A stretch of DNA of 13,146 nt from NCBI GenBank assembly GCA_947470885.1, contig CANIXE010000023.1, positions 1-13,146 on the forward strand. Reading direction: 5' to 3'. Shown here piece after piece: positions 1 to 6,608 of the stretch. Every line of letters begins with the position of its first letter. Positions within the stretch are counted from its first letter, which is position 1. The DNA is from Planctomycetota bacterium (lineage in GTDB: Bacteria > Planctomycetota > UBA11346). A model generated the notes under the pieces. That model worked only from the letters and a program-made list of their open reading frames with translations, was not told the DNA's origin and ran no database searches. Position numbers and translations under genes: made by a program.

Positions 1-108
1 ACGGTCACGCCCCTGGGGGATGCCCGGGGGGCTGATGGGTACGTGGTGGGATAACGATGATAACCTGCGCCTAAACAATTTTCCCACTCGCAATCAAACA
101 AACAAATC

Positions 109-519
109 TCAGGCCCCGATCTGGCGCAGCCAATCGTTCAGGTTGTAGGCGTTGCTGACCCGGGCGATCTTGCCATCGCTGATGCTGAAGAACGCACCAC
201 CGGGGAGGACGTAGGTCTGGCCGGTGGCCTGGGGCAGGCCTTCGTCCGTGGCCAGGTAGGTGCCGTGGACCACGTATTCCGCGGCGGCGTGGCTGCCATC
301 GGTGCTGGCGCAGATGCGGATGTCCGTCAGCCGTTCCCGGTAACAGCGATCCATCCGGGACAGGAAGGCGGTGAACGCGGGGCGCCCGGTTTCCCGGCCG
401 CCCTGGTTGATGTCGTGGGCCACGTCGTCCGTCAGCAGGGCCAGCATCGCCGGGCGATCACCACTGTTGAAATGGCGGTAATAGGCGGCGATGAGATCCA
501 GGCTGGCGGACTGATCCAT
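109..519 (-). CDS. SnoaL-like / NTF2-fold ketosteroid-isomerase-related protein
   Basis: This gene encodes a 136-residue protein that makes up a single NTF2/SnoaL-like cone-shaped domain. The N-terminal helix carries YYRHFNSGD (residues 13-21), followed by LLTDDVAHDINQGG (28-41). A central strand region runs over 77-110, and the C-terminus has ISDGKIARVSNAYN (113-126), the usual 'dGKIar..nyyn' strand of this fold. The length and pattern fit the small 'ketosteroid isomerase-related' proteins, many of which have no known substrate, so the reaction cannot be assigned. No signal peptide or membrane segment is seen, so it should be cytoplasmic. The ATG lies only 4 bp after the gatB stop codon on the same strand, so the two are probably co-transcribed. 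No clear Shine-Dalgarno sequence precedes it. A link to amidotransferase function is not implied by the fold and is probably only positional. Confidence 0.85.
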   Translation of the reverse strand: MDQSASLDLIAAYYRHFNSGDRPAMLALLTDDVAHDINQGGRETGRPAFTAFLSRMDRCYRERLTDIRICASTDGSHAAAEYVVHGTYLATDEGLPQATGQTYVLPGGAFFSISDGKIARVSNAYNLNDWLRQIGA

Positions 520-523
520 GGTT

Positions 524-1966
524 TTACAGCGCCACGCCCAGCTGCTTGCCCAATTCCGCCTTTACGTCGTTGGGGTTCAGCTTGCCGCCGGAGAGCTTCA
601 TGGTGACGCCCACCAGACGGCCCACAGCGGCCAGCTTGCCGCCCCGGATGTCTTCGACGACCTTGGTCTCCTGGGCAATGGCCTGGGCCACGAACCCCGC
701 CAGGGCGGCGGTGTCCTGGACCTGGATCTGGCCCTTGGCGGTGAAGTAGGCCTCGGCACCCTGGCCCGACAGGAACAAGTCGGTGCATTCCGCCTTGGCC
801 ACGACCCGGGCGACCTTGTTGCCAGCGACCAGGAGAATCAGGTCCGCCATCACCGGGACAGGAGCCGCCACCGCCAGGGGCTTGTGGAGCTCATTGGCGA
901 GGCGAATGGCTTCTTCCCGGGTCCAGTTGGCGGCCAACTTGGCCGGGCACCCCTTGGCGATCAGGGCCTCGAAGTAGTCGGCGACCCCGGCCTCGGCGGT
1001 GAGCTCCCGGGCGGCGGCGCGTTCCAGGCCCAAAGCCGTCACGAAGCGGTCCTCGCGCACCAGGGGCAGCTCGGGCATCGTCGAACGGATCTGCTGGATC
1101 CGGGCAGCGGGGATCACCAGGGGCGGCAGGTCGGGATCCGGGAAGTAGCGGTAGTCCGCGGCGTCTTCCTTGGAGCGCATGACCCGGGTGGTCTTGGCAT
1201 CCGGATCCCACAGCTTGGTGCACTGCTTCACTTCCTCATACCGGCCCGCCCGGTGGAGGGCGATCTGGTTGCGGATCTCGTGGTCGATGGCGGCTTCGAC
1301 GGCGCGGAACGAGTTGAGGTTCTTGATCTCCACCCGGGTGCCGAACTTGGCCTGGTCCTTGGGCCGGATCGAGACGTTGGCGTCGCAGCGCAGGCTGCCT
1401 TCCTGCATCTCGCAATCGCTGACGCCCACCCACTTCAAGGTGCGCTTCAGCTCCATCAGGTAGGCGTAGGCCTCCTGGGGATTGCGCATGTCCGGGTCGC
1501 TGACGATTTCGATCAGCGGGGTACCGGCGCGGTTGAGGTCCACCTCGGACCAGGGGCCGTGGTCCTGGTGGATCAGCTTGCCGGCGTCTTCTTCCAGGTG
1601 GATGCGGGTCAGGTTGATGATCTTGGGAGTACCGTCTTCCAACTCGATCTTCACCGTGCCGCCGGTGCAGTACGGCTGGTCGTACTGGCTGATCTGATAG
1701 CCCTTGGGCAAGTCGGGGTAGAAGTAGTGCTTGCGGTCGAACTTGCTGTATTCCGCCACCGTGCCGTTCAGGCCCAGGGCGGCGCGGATCGCCAGTTCGA
1801 CGGCTTCGGCGTTGAGCACCGGCAGGGCGCCGGGCAGGCCCAGGCTGACGACGTCCACCTGGCTGTTGGGCTCCCGGCCGAACACCGTGGTGGCGCCGCA
1901 GAAGAGCTTGGTGCGGGTGCTGAGCTGGCAGTGGACTTCCAACCCGATGACGGCTTCATATTCCAT
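524..1966 (-). CDS. gatB: Aspartyl/glutamyl-tRNA(Asn/Gln) amidotransferase subunit B
   Basis: This gene encodes the 480-residue GatB subunit of GatCAB. The complex phosphorylates and amidates Glu-tRNA(Gln) and/or Asp-tRNA(Asn), using ammonia from the GatA subunit. Family hallmarks are visible in order: IGLEVHCQLSTRTKLFC near the start, FDRKHYFYPDLPKGYQISQ, LEEDAGK, DLNRAGTPLIEIVSDPD, MQEGSLRCDANVS, GTRVEIKNLNSFR and YRYFPDPDLPPL. A C-terminal YqeY-like tRNA-binding tail ends in GGKLNPNDVKAELGKQL. The start was placed at the ATG at 1966 (MEYEAVIGLEVH) because GatB proteins begin just before this motif. The frame stays open to 2044, but that would add 26 low-complexity residues. The length is normal for the family. 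gatA and gatC are not in the window, so the operon is split. A divergent sigma-factor gene lies 86 bp upstream. Confidence 0.98.
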   Translation of the reverse strand: MEYEAVIGLEVHCQLSTRTKLFCGATTVFGREPNSQVDVVSLGLPGALPVLNAEAVELAIRAALGLNGTVAEYSKFDRKHYFYPDLPKGYQISQYDQPYCTGGTVKIELEDGTPKIINLTRIHLEEDAGKLIHQDHGPWSEVDLNRAGTPLIEIVSDPDMRNPQEAYAYLMELKRTLKWVGVSDCEMQEGSLRCDANVSIRPKDQAKFGTRVEIKNLNSFRAVEAAIDHEIRNQIALHRAGRYEEVKQCTKLWDPDAKTTRVMRSKEDAADYRYFPDPDLPPLVIPAARIQQIRSTMPELPLVREDRFVTALGLERAAARELTAEAGVADYFEALIAKGCPAKLAANWTREEAIRLANELHKPLAVAAPVPVMADLILLVAGNKVARVVAKAECTDLFLSGQGAEAYFTAKGQIQVQDTAALAGFVAQAIAQETKVVEDIRGGKLAAVGRLVGVTMKLSGGKLNPNDVKAELGKQLGVAL

Positions 1967-2052
1967 GGGCGGGACGGTAGGCCGCCCAACGGATCCGCCA
2001 AGGGGCAGGCCGTCCCCGGTTGCACCCTGGACCCGGGGGATCACATGCCGCC

Positions 2053-2724
2053 GTGCCCGTCGAATTCCCCGCCACCCGCTGGAGCCTGATCGCCCGCCTG
2101 CCCGACCAGCCCCAGCAGGCGGGAGCAGTGATCGCCCTGTATGCCGACACCATCGGCGCCTGGCTGGCCATGAAACTGCGGGGGGAACAGCCCGAACGCA
2201 TCCAGGACGTGGCTCAAGAAGTTCTGTTGGATCTCCTGGGAAAGCCCGAGGTCCTGGCCCGGGCCACTCCCGGTGAAGGCAGTAAGTTCCGCTATTACCT
2301 CCTAAATCTGGCCTGGTGCTCTGCCCGCAACGCCCTGCGCCGGGAACGCCGCCAGGACGGGGCAGTGCCGTTATTGGACCACGAAGCCCCGGCCCCCGCC
2401 GATCAATCGGACATGGACAGGGCCTGGGCCATCGGAGTCATTCACCAGGCCTTGGACGAACTGGCCGGCCAGGCACGCCACGCGGGAACCGAAGCCCTGG
2501 CCGAGCACGCCCTGTTGCAACGCAGCCTGGTGGAGGGTCTGGGCATCCGGGAACTGGCCCGGGTTACTGGCATCCCTTTGGCCAGCGCCAGCCGCCGCTT
2601 GGCCGCCGGCCGGCGCAAACTCCAAGAAGCCATCGCCGACCGACTTCGCCTTTCAGGGGATCTCCCTGCCGGGTCCGACCCACTTCATGCCGGGGCCCTC
2701 CTCCTGGAATCCCTGGGCACCTGA
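2053..2724 (+). CDS. ECF-like sigma-70 family RNA polymerase sigma factor (planctomycete-type)
   Basis: This is a 223-residue, two-domain sigma factor. The N-terminal motif EFPATRWSLIARL (4-16) and KFRYYLLNLAWCSARNALRRERR (78-100) match a divergent ECF-like group common in Planctomycetota and Verrucomicrobiota. In that group, region 2 ends in 'FR.YLL....N..RRERR'. The acidic PERIQDVAQEVLLDLL (48-62) corresponds to region 2.2, which contacts the polymerase clamp. Region 4 with a helix-turn-helix is at about 155-192 (LVEGLGIRELARVTGIPLASASRRL). A GTG start at 2053 was chosen because the family begins right before the FPATRWSL motif. An in-frame TTG at 2020 would add 11 residues with no family resemblance. 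No anti-sigma gene is adjacent, so control may be through transcription or the C-terminal tail (200-223). It is divergent from gatB, and its last 72 bp overlap the convergent BFD-like gene. Confidence 0.85.
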   Translation: MPVEFPATRWSLIARLPDQPQQAGAVIALYADTIGAWLAMKLRGEQPERIQDVAQEVLLDLLGKPEVLARATPGEGSKFRYYLLNLAWCSARNALRRERRQDGAVPLLDHEAPAPADQSDMDRAWAIGVIHQALDELAGQARHAGTEALAEHALLQRSLVEGLGIRELARVTGIPLASASRRLAAGRRKLQEAIADRLRLSGDLPAGSDPLHAGALLLESLGT

Positions 2725-2943
2725 ACCAGGAGCCGGTTGGGGCGGCTTGCCCCCCTCCGCGACGGTGAATTCCGTGGCTCCGGTTTCAATCATCCGAGCA
2801 ATGTAGGGCTTGCAGGAACCGCACCCGGTACCAGCCCGGGTATGACGAACCACCTGGGCCAGGGAAGACCAGCTGTGTTCCTGAACGAGTTTTCGCAGGG
2901 CGGCAAAGGTGGCACGGAAGCAGATACAGCGGGTCACAAGCAT
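2653..2943 (-). CDS. BFD-like [2Fe-2S]-binding protein (bacterioferritin-associated ferredoxin type)
   Basis: This gene encodes a small 96-residue protein with the four-cysteine BFD signature CxC-x32-CxxC (C6, C8, C41, C44). The sequences are TRCICF near the start and AGTGCGSCKPYI around the second pair. E. coli Bfd has the same CxC...CxxC layout. In that family a helix-turn-helix-like fold binds one [2Fe-2S] cluster and either passes electrons to bacterioferritin for iron release or serves as a module in larger oxidoreductases. The ATG at 2943 is preferred over an upstream GTG at 2979 because an AAGGTG Shine-Dalgarno lies about 7 bp before it and the cluster motif then starts at residue 6. 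Residues 62-96 are a Pro/Gly-rich tail outside the domain and are encoded antisense to the sigma-factor 3' end. No bacterioferritin gene is in the window, so the partner is unknown. Confidence 0.85.
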   Translation of the reverse strand: MLVTRCICFRATFAALRKLVQEHSWSSLAQVVRHTRAGTGCGSCKPYIARMIETGATEFTVAEGGKPPQPAPGSGAQGFQEEGPGMKWVGPGREIP

Positions 2944-3060
2944 TCCCGCACCTTGGACGGCCACCGGAAAGGACGCCACCCCTGGAATCGTTCGCCCGGG
3001 CCATCTTCCCCATCACGGGCTCATGCACCAACCTGCCAAATCCCATTCGAATCCGGCATG

Positions 3061-3094
3061 TTGAATTGAAATCACCAGGTCAGGGTGTATGAAC
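3061..3094 (+). promoter_or_regulatory. Candidate sigma-70 promoter for the bacteriohemerythrin gene
   Basis: TTGAAA (3066-3071) lies 16 bp from TATGAA (3088-3093), a 5/6 and 4/6 match to -35/-10 consensus. This would start transcription about 20 bp before the hemerythrin ATG. The upstream half overlaps a direct repeat TTGAATTGAA and an imperfect dyad TTGAA-N5-ATCAC, which resembles an FNR/CRP-type site but with an off-consensus spacer. This is a visual match only. Confidence 0.35.
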
Positions 3095-3119
3095 CCGGGT
3101 ATCAGGACAAGCTTATCCC

Positions 3120-3524
3120 ATGACCACCATCGACATCCTTGATCCCAGCGTTCGTACCGGTGATGCCATGGTCGATGGCCAACATCGGGCCATCCTCGCC
3201 ACCGTGCGGGAAATCGAAGAAGCCGTCCAGAACGGTACCGCCCGGGCCCGGTCCTCGTATTGGTTGGATCTCTTCCGGGACTACCTCATCGAGCACTTTA
3301 AGTCCGAAGATGCCTTGATGGTGCGGACCAAGTACCCCAACCTGGAACGGCATCGGGCTGCCCACCGGGCCATTGCCATCGAAGTCCACAGCCTGCTCTC
3401 AGCGTCCCAGAATGGCACCGTAGTTGTGCCCTCTGAAATTCAGGCCGTGGCTCGGCTGTTTGTCGCCCACATCCAGAGCGATGACCGGGAAATGGCGATT
3501 TTCACCCAGGATGCACACCACTGA
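3120..3524 (+). CDS. Bacteriohemerythrin (single-domain, di-iron oxygen-binding protein)
   Basis: This is a 134-residue stand-alone hemerythrin domain. All seven ligands of the non-heme di-iron site are present in the canonical order: H22 (VDGQH), H59 and E63 (EHFKSED), H78 and H82 (RHRAAH), and H117 and D122 (HIQSDD). The spacings HxxxE, HxxxH and HxxxxD are the family ones, so a functional O2-binding centre is expected. It has no signal peptide or membrane segment, so it is cytoplasmic. Bacteriohemerythrins act in oxygen storage, delivery or sensing, and some short forms are linked to aerotaxis or iron-sulfur repair (family knowledge, not visible here). The gene is divergent from the BFD-like gene across 176 bp and converges 6 bp from cysM. 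An AGGA at 3104-3107 is a distant possible ribosome binding site. Confidence 0.95.
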   Translation: MTTIDILDPSVRTGDAMVDGQHRAILATVREIEEAVQNGTARARSSYWLDLFRDYLIEHFKSEDALMVRTKYPNLERHRAAHRAIAIEVHSLLSASQNGTVVVPSEIQAVARLFVAHIQSDDREMAIFTQDAHH

Positions 3525-3538
3525 AGAAATTCAGCGGT
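3517..3538. terminator. Stem-loop spanning both convergent stop codons (no U-tract)
   Basis: CTGAA (3521-3525), loop GAAA and TTCAG (3530-3534) form a perfect 5-bp stem closed by a GNRA-type loop on the plus transcript. ACC (3517-3519) and GGT (3536-3538) extend the stem by three pairs across one A-C mismatch. The hemerythrin TGA (3522-3524) and the cysM TGA (complement of 3531-3533) sit in opposite arms. No T-run follows on either strand, so it is not a classical intrinsic terminator. It may mark or protect the 3' ends of both converging mRNAs. Confidence 0.35.
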
Positions 3539-4433
3539 AGACGTCGCTGCTCAGGTAACGGTCACCGCGATCGCAGGCGATGAACACGATGAGCCCGGGG
3601 ATTCCTGCCTGGGAAAGCTCCTGGGCGACGGCGAACGCGGCCCAGGCAGCACCGCCCGAGCTGATGCCGGTGAACAACCCCGCTTCCCGGACCAAACGTC
3701 GGGTGGTGGATTCAGCCTGCTTTTGGGCGATGTCGATGATCCGGTCCACCCGGGATGGCTCATAGATCGTCGGCAGGTAGGCCAATGGCCAGCGGCGGAT
3801 GCCGGGAATCGAACTGCCTTCCGTGGGCTGGCAGCCGACGATCTGGATCGCCGGATTTTGCTCCTTCAAATACCGGCTGGTACCCATGATCGTCCCGGTG
3901 GTCCCCATGGCCGAGACGAAATGGGTGACGGCCCCGGCGGTGTCCCGCCAGATTTCCGGTCCGGTGGATTCGTAATGGGCCCGGGGATTGTCAGGATTAC
4001 CGAATTGGTTCAGCATCAGGAAGGCATCTTGCCGGCCCGCGGTGAGGCGGACCTGTTCCGTCGCCCAGTCCCGGGCTTTTTCCATGCCGCCATCCACCAG
4101 GTGGACCGTCGCCCCGAAGGCGCGCATGGTCTGGGTGCGTTCGACGGTGAGGGTATCCGGCATCACCAGATGCATTTCGACGCCCACGGCCCGAGCAATC
4201 ATCGCCAGGGCGATGCCGGTGTTGCCGCTGGTGGCTTCGATCAGGCGCATGCCTGGCTTCAGTTCGCCCCGGGCGATGGCCCCGGTGATCATCCCTTTGG
4301 CCGCCCGGTCCTTCACCGAAGAGGCCGGGTTATTGCCTTCACATTTTGCCAACACCCGCACCCCAGGGGCCTCCGCCAAAGCTGACACATCCAGCAACGG
4401 GGTGTTGCCCACCAGATCCAACAAAGTGCCCAT
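3531..4433 (-). CDS. cysM: Cysteine synthase B (O-acetylserine sulfhydrylase, CysM type)
   Basis: This 300-residue enzyme of fold-type II PLP proteins makes L-cysteine from O-acetyl-L-serine and sulfide. CysM-type enzymes can also use thiosulfate or a sulfur-carrier protein. The PLP lysine is K41 in NNPASSVKDRAA. The substrate loop TSGNTG is at 68-73, the phosphate-binding GTTGT at 177-181, and GISSGGA at 256-262 holds the serine that contacts the pyridine nitrogen. Features favouring CysM over CysK are the VERTQTMRAFGA segment, the short length (about 300) and the ending CDRGDRYLSSDVY. The ATG at 4433 was chosen because it overlaps the upstream cyclase stop codon (TGATG) and places the GNTPL motif at residues 9-13, as in known CysM proteins. 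A GTG at 4454 is in frame but less likely. Its expression is probably tied to the cyclase by translational coupling. Confidence 0.95.
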   Translation of the reverse strand: MGTLLDLVGNTPLLDVSALAEAPGVRVLAKCEGNNPASSVKDRAAKGMITGAIARGELKPGMRLIEATSGNTGIALAMIARAVGVEMHLVMPDTLTVERTQTMRAFGATVHLVDGGMEKARDWATEQVRLTAGRQDAFLMLNQFGNPDNPRAHYESTGPEIWRDTAGAVTHFVSAMGTTGTIMGTSRYLKEQNPAIQIVGCQPTEGSSIPGIRRWPLAYLPTIYEPSRVDRIIDIAQKQAESTTRRLVREAGLFTGISSGGAAWAAFAVAQELSQAGIPGLIVFIACDRGDRYLSSDVYR

Positions 4434-6319
4434 CAGCGTGCCATCTGTTCCCACGACAGCGGACTGACCGGTAATTCACCGCTGATCAGTTGGCCCAGGC
4501 TGGGATCCGACAGGCGGAGATGACTGCGCACCAGGGTGCCGTCCGAGGCCTGATGGGACATCACGTCGATCAAGGTCGCGGTGCCCAGTTCGATGCCCGG
4601 CCATTCGGTGAGGGCGCTGATCAGGGGACCGGCACAGGGATCAAAGTCAGAGCCGTGGAGGGCGATCACCGACAAATCCGAAAGTCGACGGATCAGGGTG
4701 ATGCTCTGCCCGGCCACCGTCGCCGGAATGTGCAGAACCACCTCGTCCCCGATCTTGAGGGCCCGTAGGCTGATCACCACCAGGGGTTCAGCCTTGTTCT
4801 TGGCGTTGAGGGGTGGCATGCGGATGCCGAAACCAGCTCCCTTGATCTCATCCAGAGTGGCCTTGGACACCAGCACCTGGCCCCGGCCCGCGGCATGCTC
4901 GATCCGACTGGCGGTGTTCACCGCATCCCCCAGGAGGGTGTATTCGGAGCGTTGGGCAACACCAATGTTGCCGGCGACCACCGTGCCAGTGTTCAAGCCG
5001 ATACCGGTCATCAGGTCCGGCTTGCCCGCCTGGCGCTGGACGCTGTTCAAGCCCAGCATGGCGTTCTGCATGTTCAAGCCGGCATGGCAGGCGGCATTGG
5101 CCGCATCCCCCTTGTTGAAGGGAATGCCCCAGAACGCCATGATCGCATCGCCGATGAACTTGTCGACGGAACCGGATTCGTGTTCGATGCACGGCACCAT
5201 CCGCCCGAAATACTCGTTCATCATGCCGATGACCGCATCCGGAGGCATGTTTTCCGACATCCGGGTGAAACCAATGATGTCGCTGAACAGAATGGTGCCC
5301 TGGTAGGTCTTGCCCCCGAGGGCGATGTCCAGGTTTCCCGAGAGCACCTGTTCCGCCAACGGCCCCGGCAGAAAGCGCAGGAGGTTGTTCCTAGTGGAGG
5401 ACAGCTTGTCGTTGGAAGCCAGCAGTTCGGCGTTGTTCACGGCGGCGGCGGCGATCCGGCTAGCGGTCACGGCCAGATCCAGGTCTTCGGCCGTGAAAGC
5501 CCGAGCCGGATCCCCAGTGTCGATTTGCAGGATGCCCAGGACCTTTTCCCCGCTGGTGACCAGGGGGATGGTCATCGCCGAACGGATGCGCAGGGAGACG
5601 ATGGACATCCCCTGATCGAAATCCCCAGCGTTCTGATCATTGAACAAAAACGCGCTTTTGGCCTCCAAGGCCTTCCGGCAGATGGATTTTGACACCGTCA
5701 AATTGCCATCTCCCCGGCCCCGCTGCTTCACCGCCCGGGGTTCCAAGGTGTCGGCGGTGTCCCCTTGCATCAGAAAACCACGTTCGGCCTGGGGGAATAC
5801 CTCAAACAAGGCCTCCAGGATCGATCTGTGCACGATTTCCGGATGATCAATGGCCTCCAGGGCCTTGGACACCTTATTGATGGCGGTCAAGCGAGCCGCC
5901 AGGGCATCCGCATTGATGGATTTCCGCACGGCGGAATCCCGATCACCCACCGCCATGACAATGGAATTGCTGATGTCCGCGTCCTGGTCTTTGAAACCGA
6001 AGATCGAACTCGCATGCATGCTGTTGGGACTGGCCTGGCGTTGGACGCGCAGCCGGGTCTCCCCCAGACGAATCACATCGCCGGGCTTCACCAGCACCGG
6101 TTGGGTCAAACGGATTTCATTGACAAACGTGCCATTGGACGAGCCATTATCCGCACACGTCAGGCTGGTGCCATCGAACAGGACCTGGGTATGCTTCCGA
6201 CTGGCATTGGGATCAGGGACTTCCAACGAGCAATCCGGACTGCGCCCCGCCAGGAGATTTCCCCGGACCGGTACGACCTCACCGGCCCTCGGCCCACTGA
6301 GAAAGACCAGTTCGTACAT
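4433..6319 (-). CDS. FHA-GAF-class III adenylate cyclase
   Basis: This is a 628-residue multidomain signalling protein. Residues 1-95 are an FHA phosphothreonine-binding domain (AGRSPDC 24-30, SRKH 40-43, NGSSNGTFVNE 58-68). Residues about 140-300 are a GAF sensor domain. Residues about 310-500 are a class III nucleotide cyclase. The metal-binding aspartates are D347 (LFSDIIGFT) and D391 (KFIGDAIMAF). K387 and D465 (LLGDAVN) are the adenine-specifying pair, and N468 and R472 stabilise the transition state, so active cAMP synthesis is expected. No membrane segments are visible. The last ~110 residues (515-628) match no domain I recognise with confidence. The family logic is a phosphoprotein or ligand input through FHA and GAF that gates cAMP output. 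The gene is divergent from a sigma-54 activator (289 bp between starts) and its stop codon overlaps the cysM start. No Shine-Dalgarno is evident. Confidence 0.93.
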   Translation of the reverse strand: MYELVFLSGPRAGEVVPVRGNLLAGRSPDCSLEVPDPNASRKHTQVLFDGTSLTCADNGSSNGTFVNEIRLTQPVLVKPGDVIRLGETRLRVQRQASPNSMHASSIFGFKDQDADISNSIVMAVGDRDSAVRKSINADALAARLTAINKVSKALEAIDHPEIVHRSILEALFEVFPQAERGFLMQGDTADTLEPRAVKQRGRGDGNLTVSKSICRKALEAKSAFLFNDQNAGDFDQGMSIVSLRIRSAMTIPLVTSGEKVLGILQIDTGDPARAFTAEDLDLAVTASRIAAAAVNNAELLASNDKLSSTRNNLLRFLPGPLAEQVLSGNLDIALGGKTYQGTILFSDIIGFTRMSENMPPDAVIGMMNEYFGRMVPCIEHESGSVDKFIGDAIMAFWGIPFNKGDAANAACHAGLNMQNAMLGLNSVQRQAGKPDLMTGIGLNTGTVVAGNIGVAQRSEYTLLGDAVNTASRIEHAAGRGQVLVSKATLDEIKGAGFGIRMPPLNAKNKAEPLVVISLRALKIGDEVVLHIPATVAGQSITLIRRLSDLSVIALHGSDFDPCAGPLISALTEWPGIELGTATLIDVMSHQASDGTLVRSHLRLSDPSLGQLISGELPVSPLSWEQMAR

Positions 6320-6438
6320 GAGTTCGATGTAACGACGGGGCCGGAATGGGAAAGACCGAACTCATGCACCCCCCTCCGGGGCATTGACTCGGAACGGCTT
6401 CTGACGAACTGAACAGCCTTTGCTCAGGAGGACCGCAG

Positions 6439-6471
6439 TTGCCTAAATTTTGCCCACGAGAATCTGCCTAA
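6439..6471. repeat. Cluster of TTGCC/TGCCTAA short direct repeats in the divergent control region
   Basis: Three related half-sites lie in a row: TTGCCTAAAT at 6439, TTGCCCACGA at 6450 and CTGCCTAATC at 6464. TGCCTAA occurs exactly twice (6440-6446 and 6465-6471). The first two copies are 11 bp apart, about one helical turn. Such spacing suits a regulator binding one face of the DNA, perhaps the adjacent sigma-54 activator as an enhancer site. The protein that binds is not known. Confidence 0.3.
6440..6455 (-). promoter_or_regulatory. Candidate sigma-54 (-24/-12) promoter for the cyclase-cysM operon
   Basis: On the minus strand the sequence GGGCAAAATTTAGGCA keeps the invariant GG-N10-GC spacing of sigma-54 promoters, plus the GGCA of the -24 box and GCA of the -12 box. 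It lacks the TT before GC. Transcription would begin near 6429, giving a leader of about 110 nt before the cyclase ATG at 6319. GG-N10-GC is common by chance in GC-rich DNA, although this stretch is AT-rich. The adjacent sigma-54 activator gene is the main reason to take it seriously. Confidence 0.3.
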
Positions 6472-6529
6472 TCATGCAGCAGTGTTGCGGGAGGTGACGT
6501 AAGTGTTTATTTGATCGTCGTTTCTCTTT

Positions 6530-6545
6530 CGGCTCACTCGTAGCT
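6530..6545 (+). promoter_or_regulatory. Candidate sigma-54 (-24/-12) promoter for the activator gene
   Basis: CGGCTCACTCGTAGCT has the GG-N10-GC spacing, with GGC in the -24 half and T-GCT in the -12 half. The start site would be near 6556, about 50 nt before the activator ATG at 6609, which would allow autoregulation. The match is partial and by eye only. Confidence 0.25.
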
Positions 6546-6569
6546 TCATGATTCAACAGACGGTGCAGC

Positions 6570-6587
6570 TGAGCTCACTTCGCGAAG
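6570..6587. promoter_or_regulatory. Two adjacent perfect palindromes upstream of the sigma-54 activator
   Basis: TGAGCTCA (6570-6577) is directly followed by CTTCGCGAAG (6578-6587). Both are perfect dyads and lie 21-39 bp before the activator ATG, within its expected leader. They could be an operator, or the second could form a small RNA hairpin near the ribosome binding region. No known site consensus is matched with confidence. Confidence 0.25.
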
Positions 6588-6608
6588 ACCCCAACGGACC
6601 CTAATCGC

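Noticed and set aside
1..108. Possible terminator or promoter left of the SnoaL-like gene
   Set aside because: No convincing stem-loop with a T-run or -35/-10 pair could be found in this segment.
1967..2044. Longer GatB with a start at 2044
   Set aside because: The extra 26 residues are low-complexity, and GatB proteins begin at the MEYEAVIGLEVH-type motif; the longer form would also use up most of the divergent promoter region.
518..2089. Long plus-strand open frame of 523 codons opposite gatB
   Set aside because: It is an antisense shadow of the clear gatB gene, typical in GC-rich DNA, and the translation has no recognisable domain.
3723..4385. Plus-strand open frame opposite cysM
   Set aside because: The minus strand has all CysM motifs over the same bases; the plus-strand product is low-complexity and unrecognisable.
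4895..5692. Plus-strand open frame opposite the cyclase
   Set aside because: It overlaps the catalytic and GAF domains of an intact gene and has no family features.
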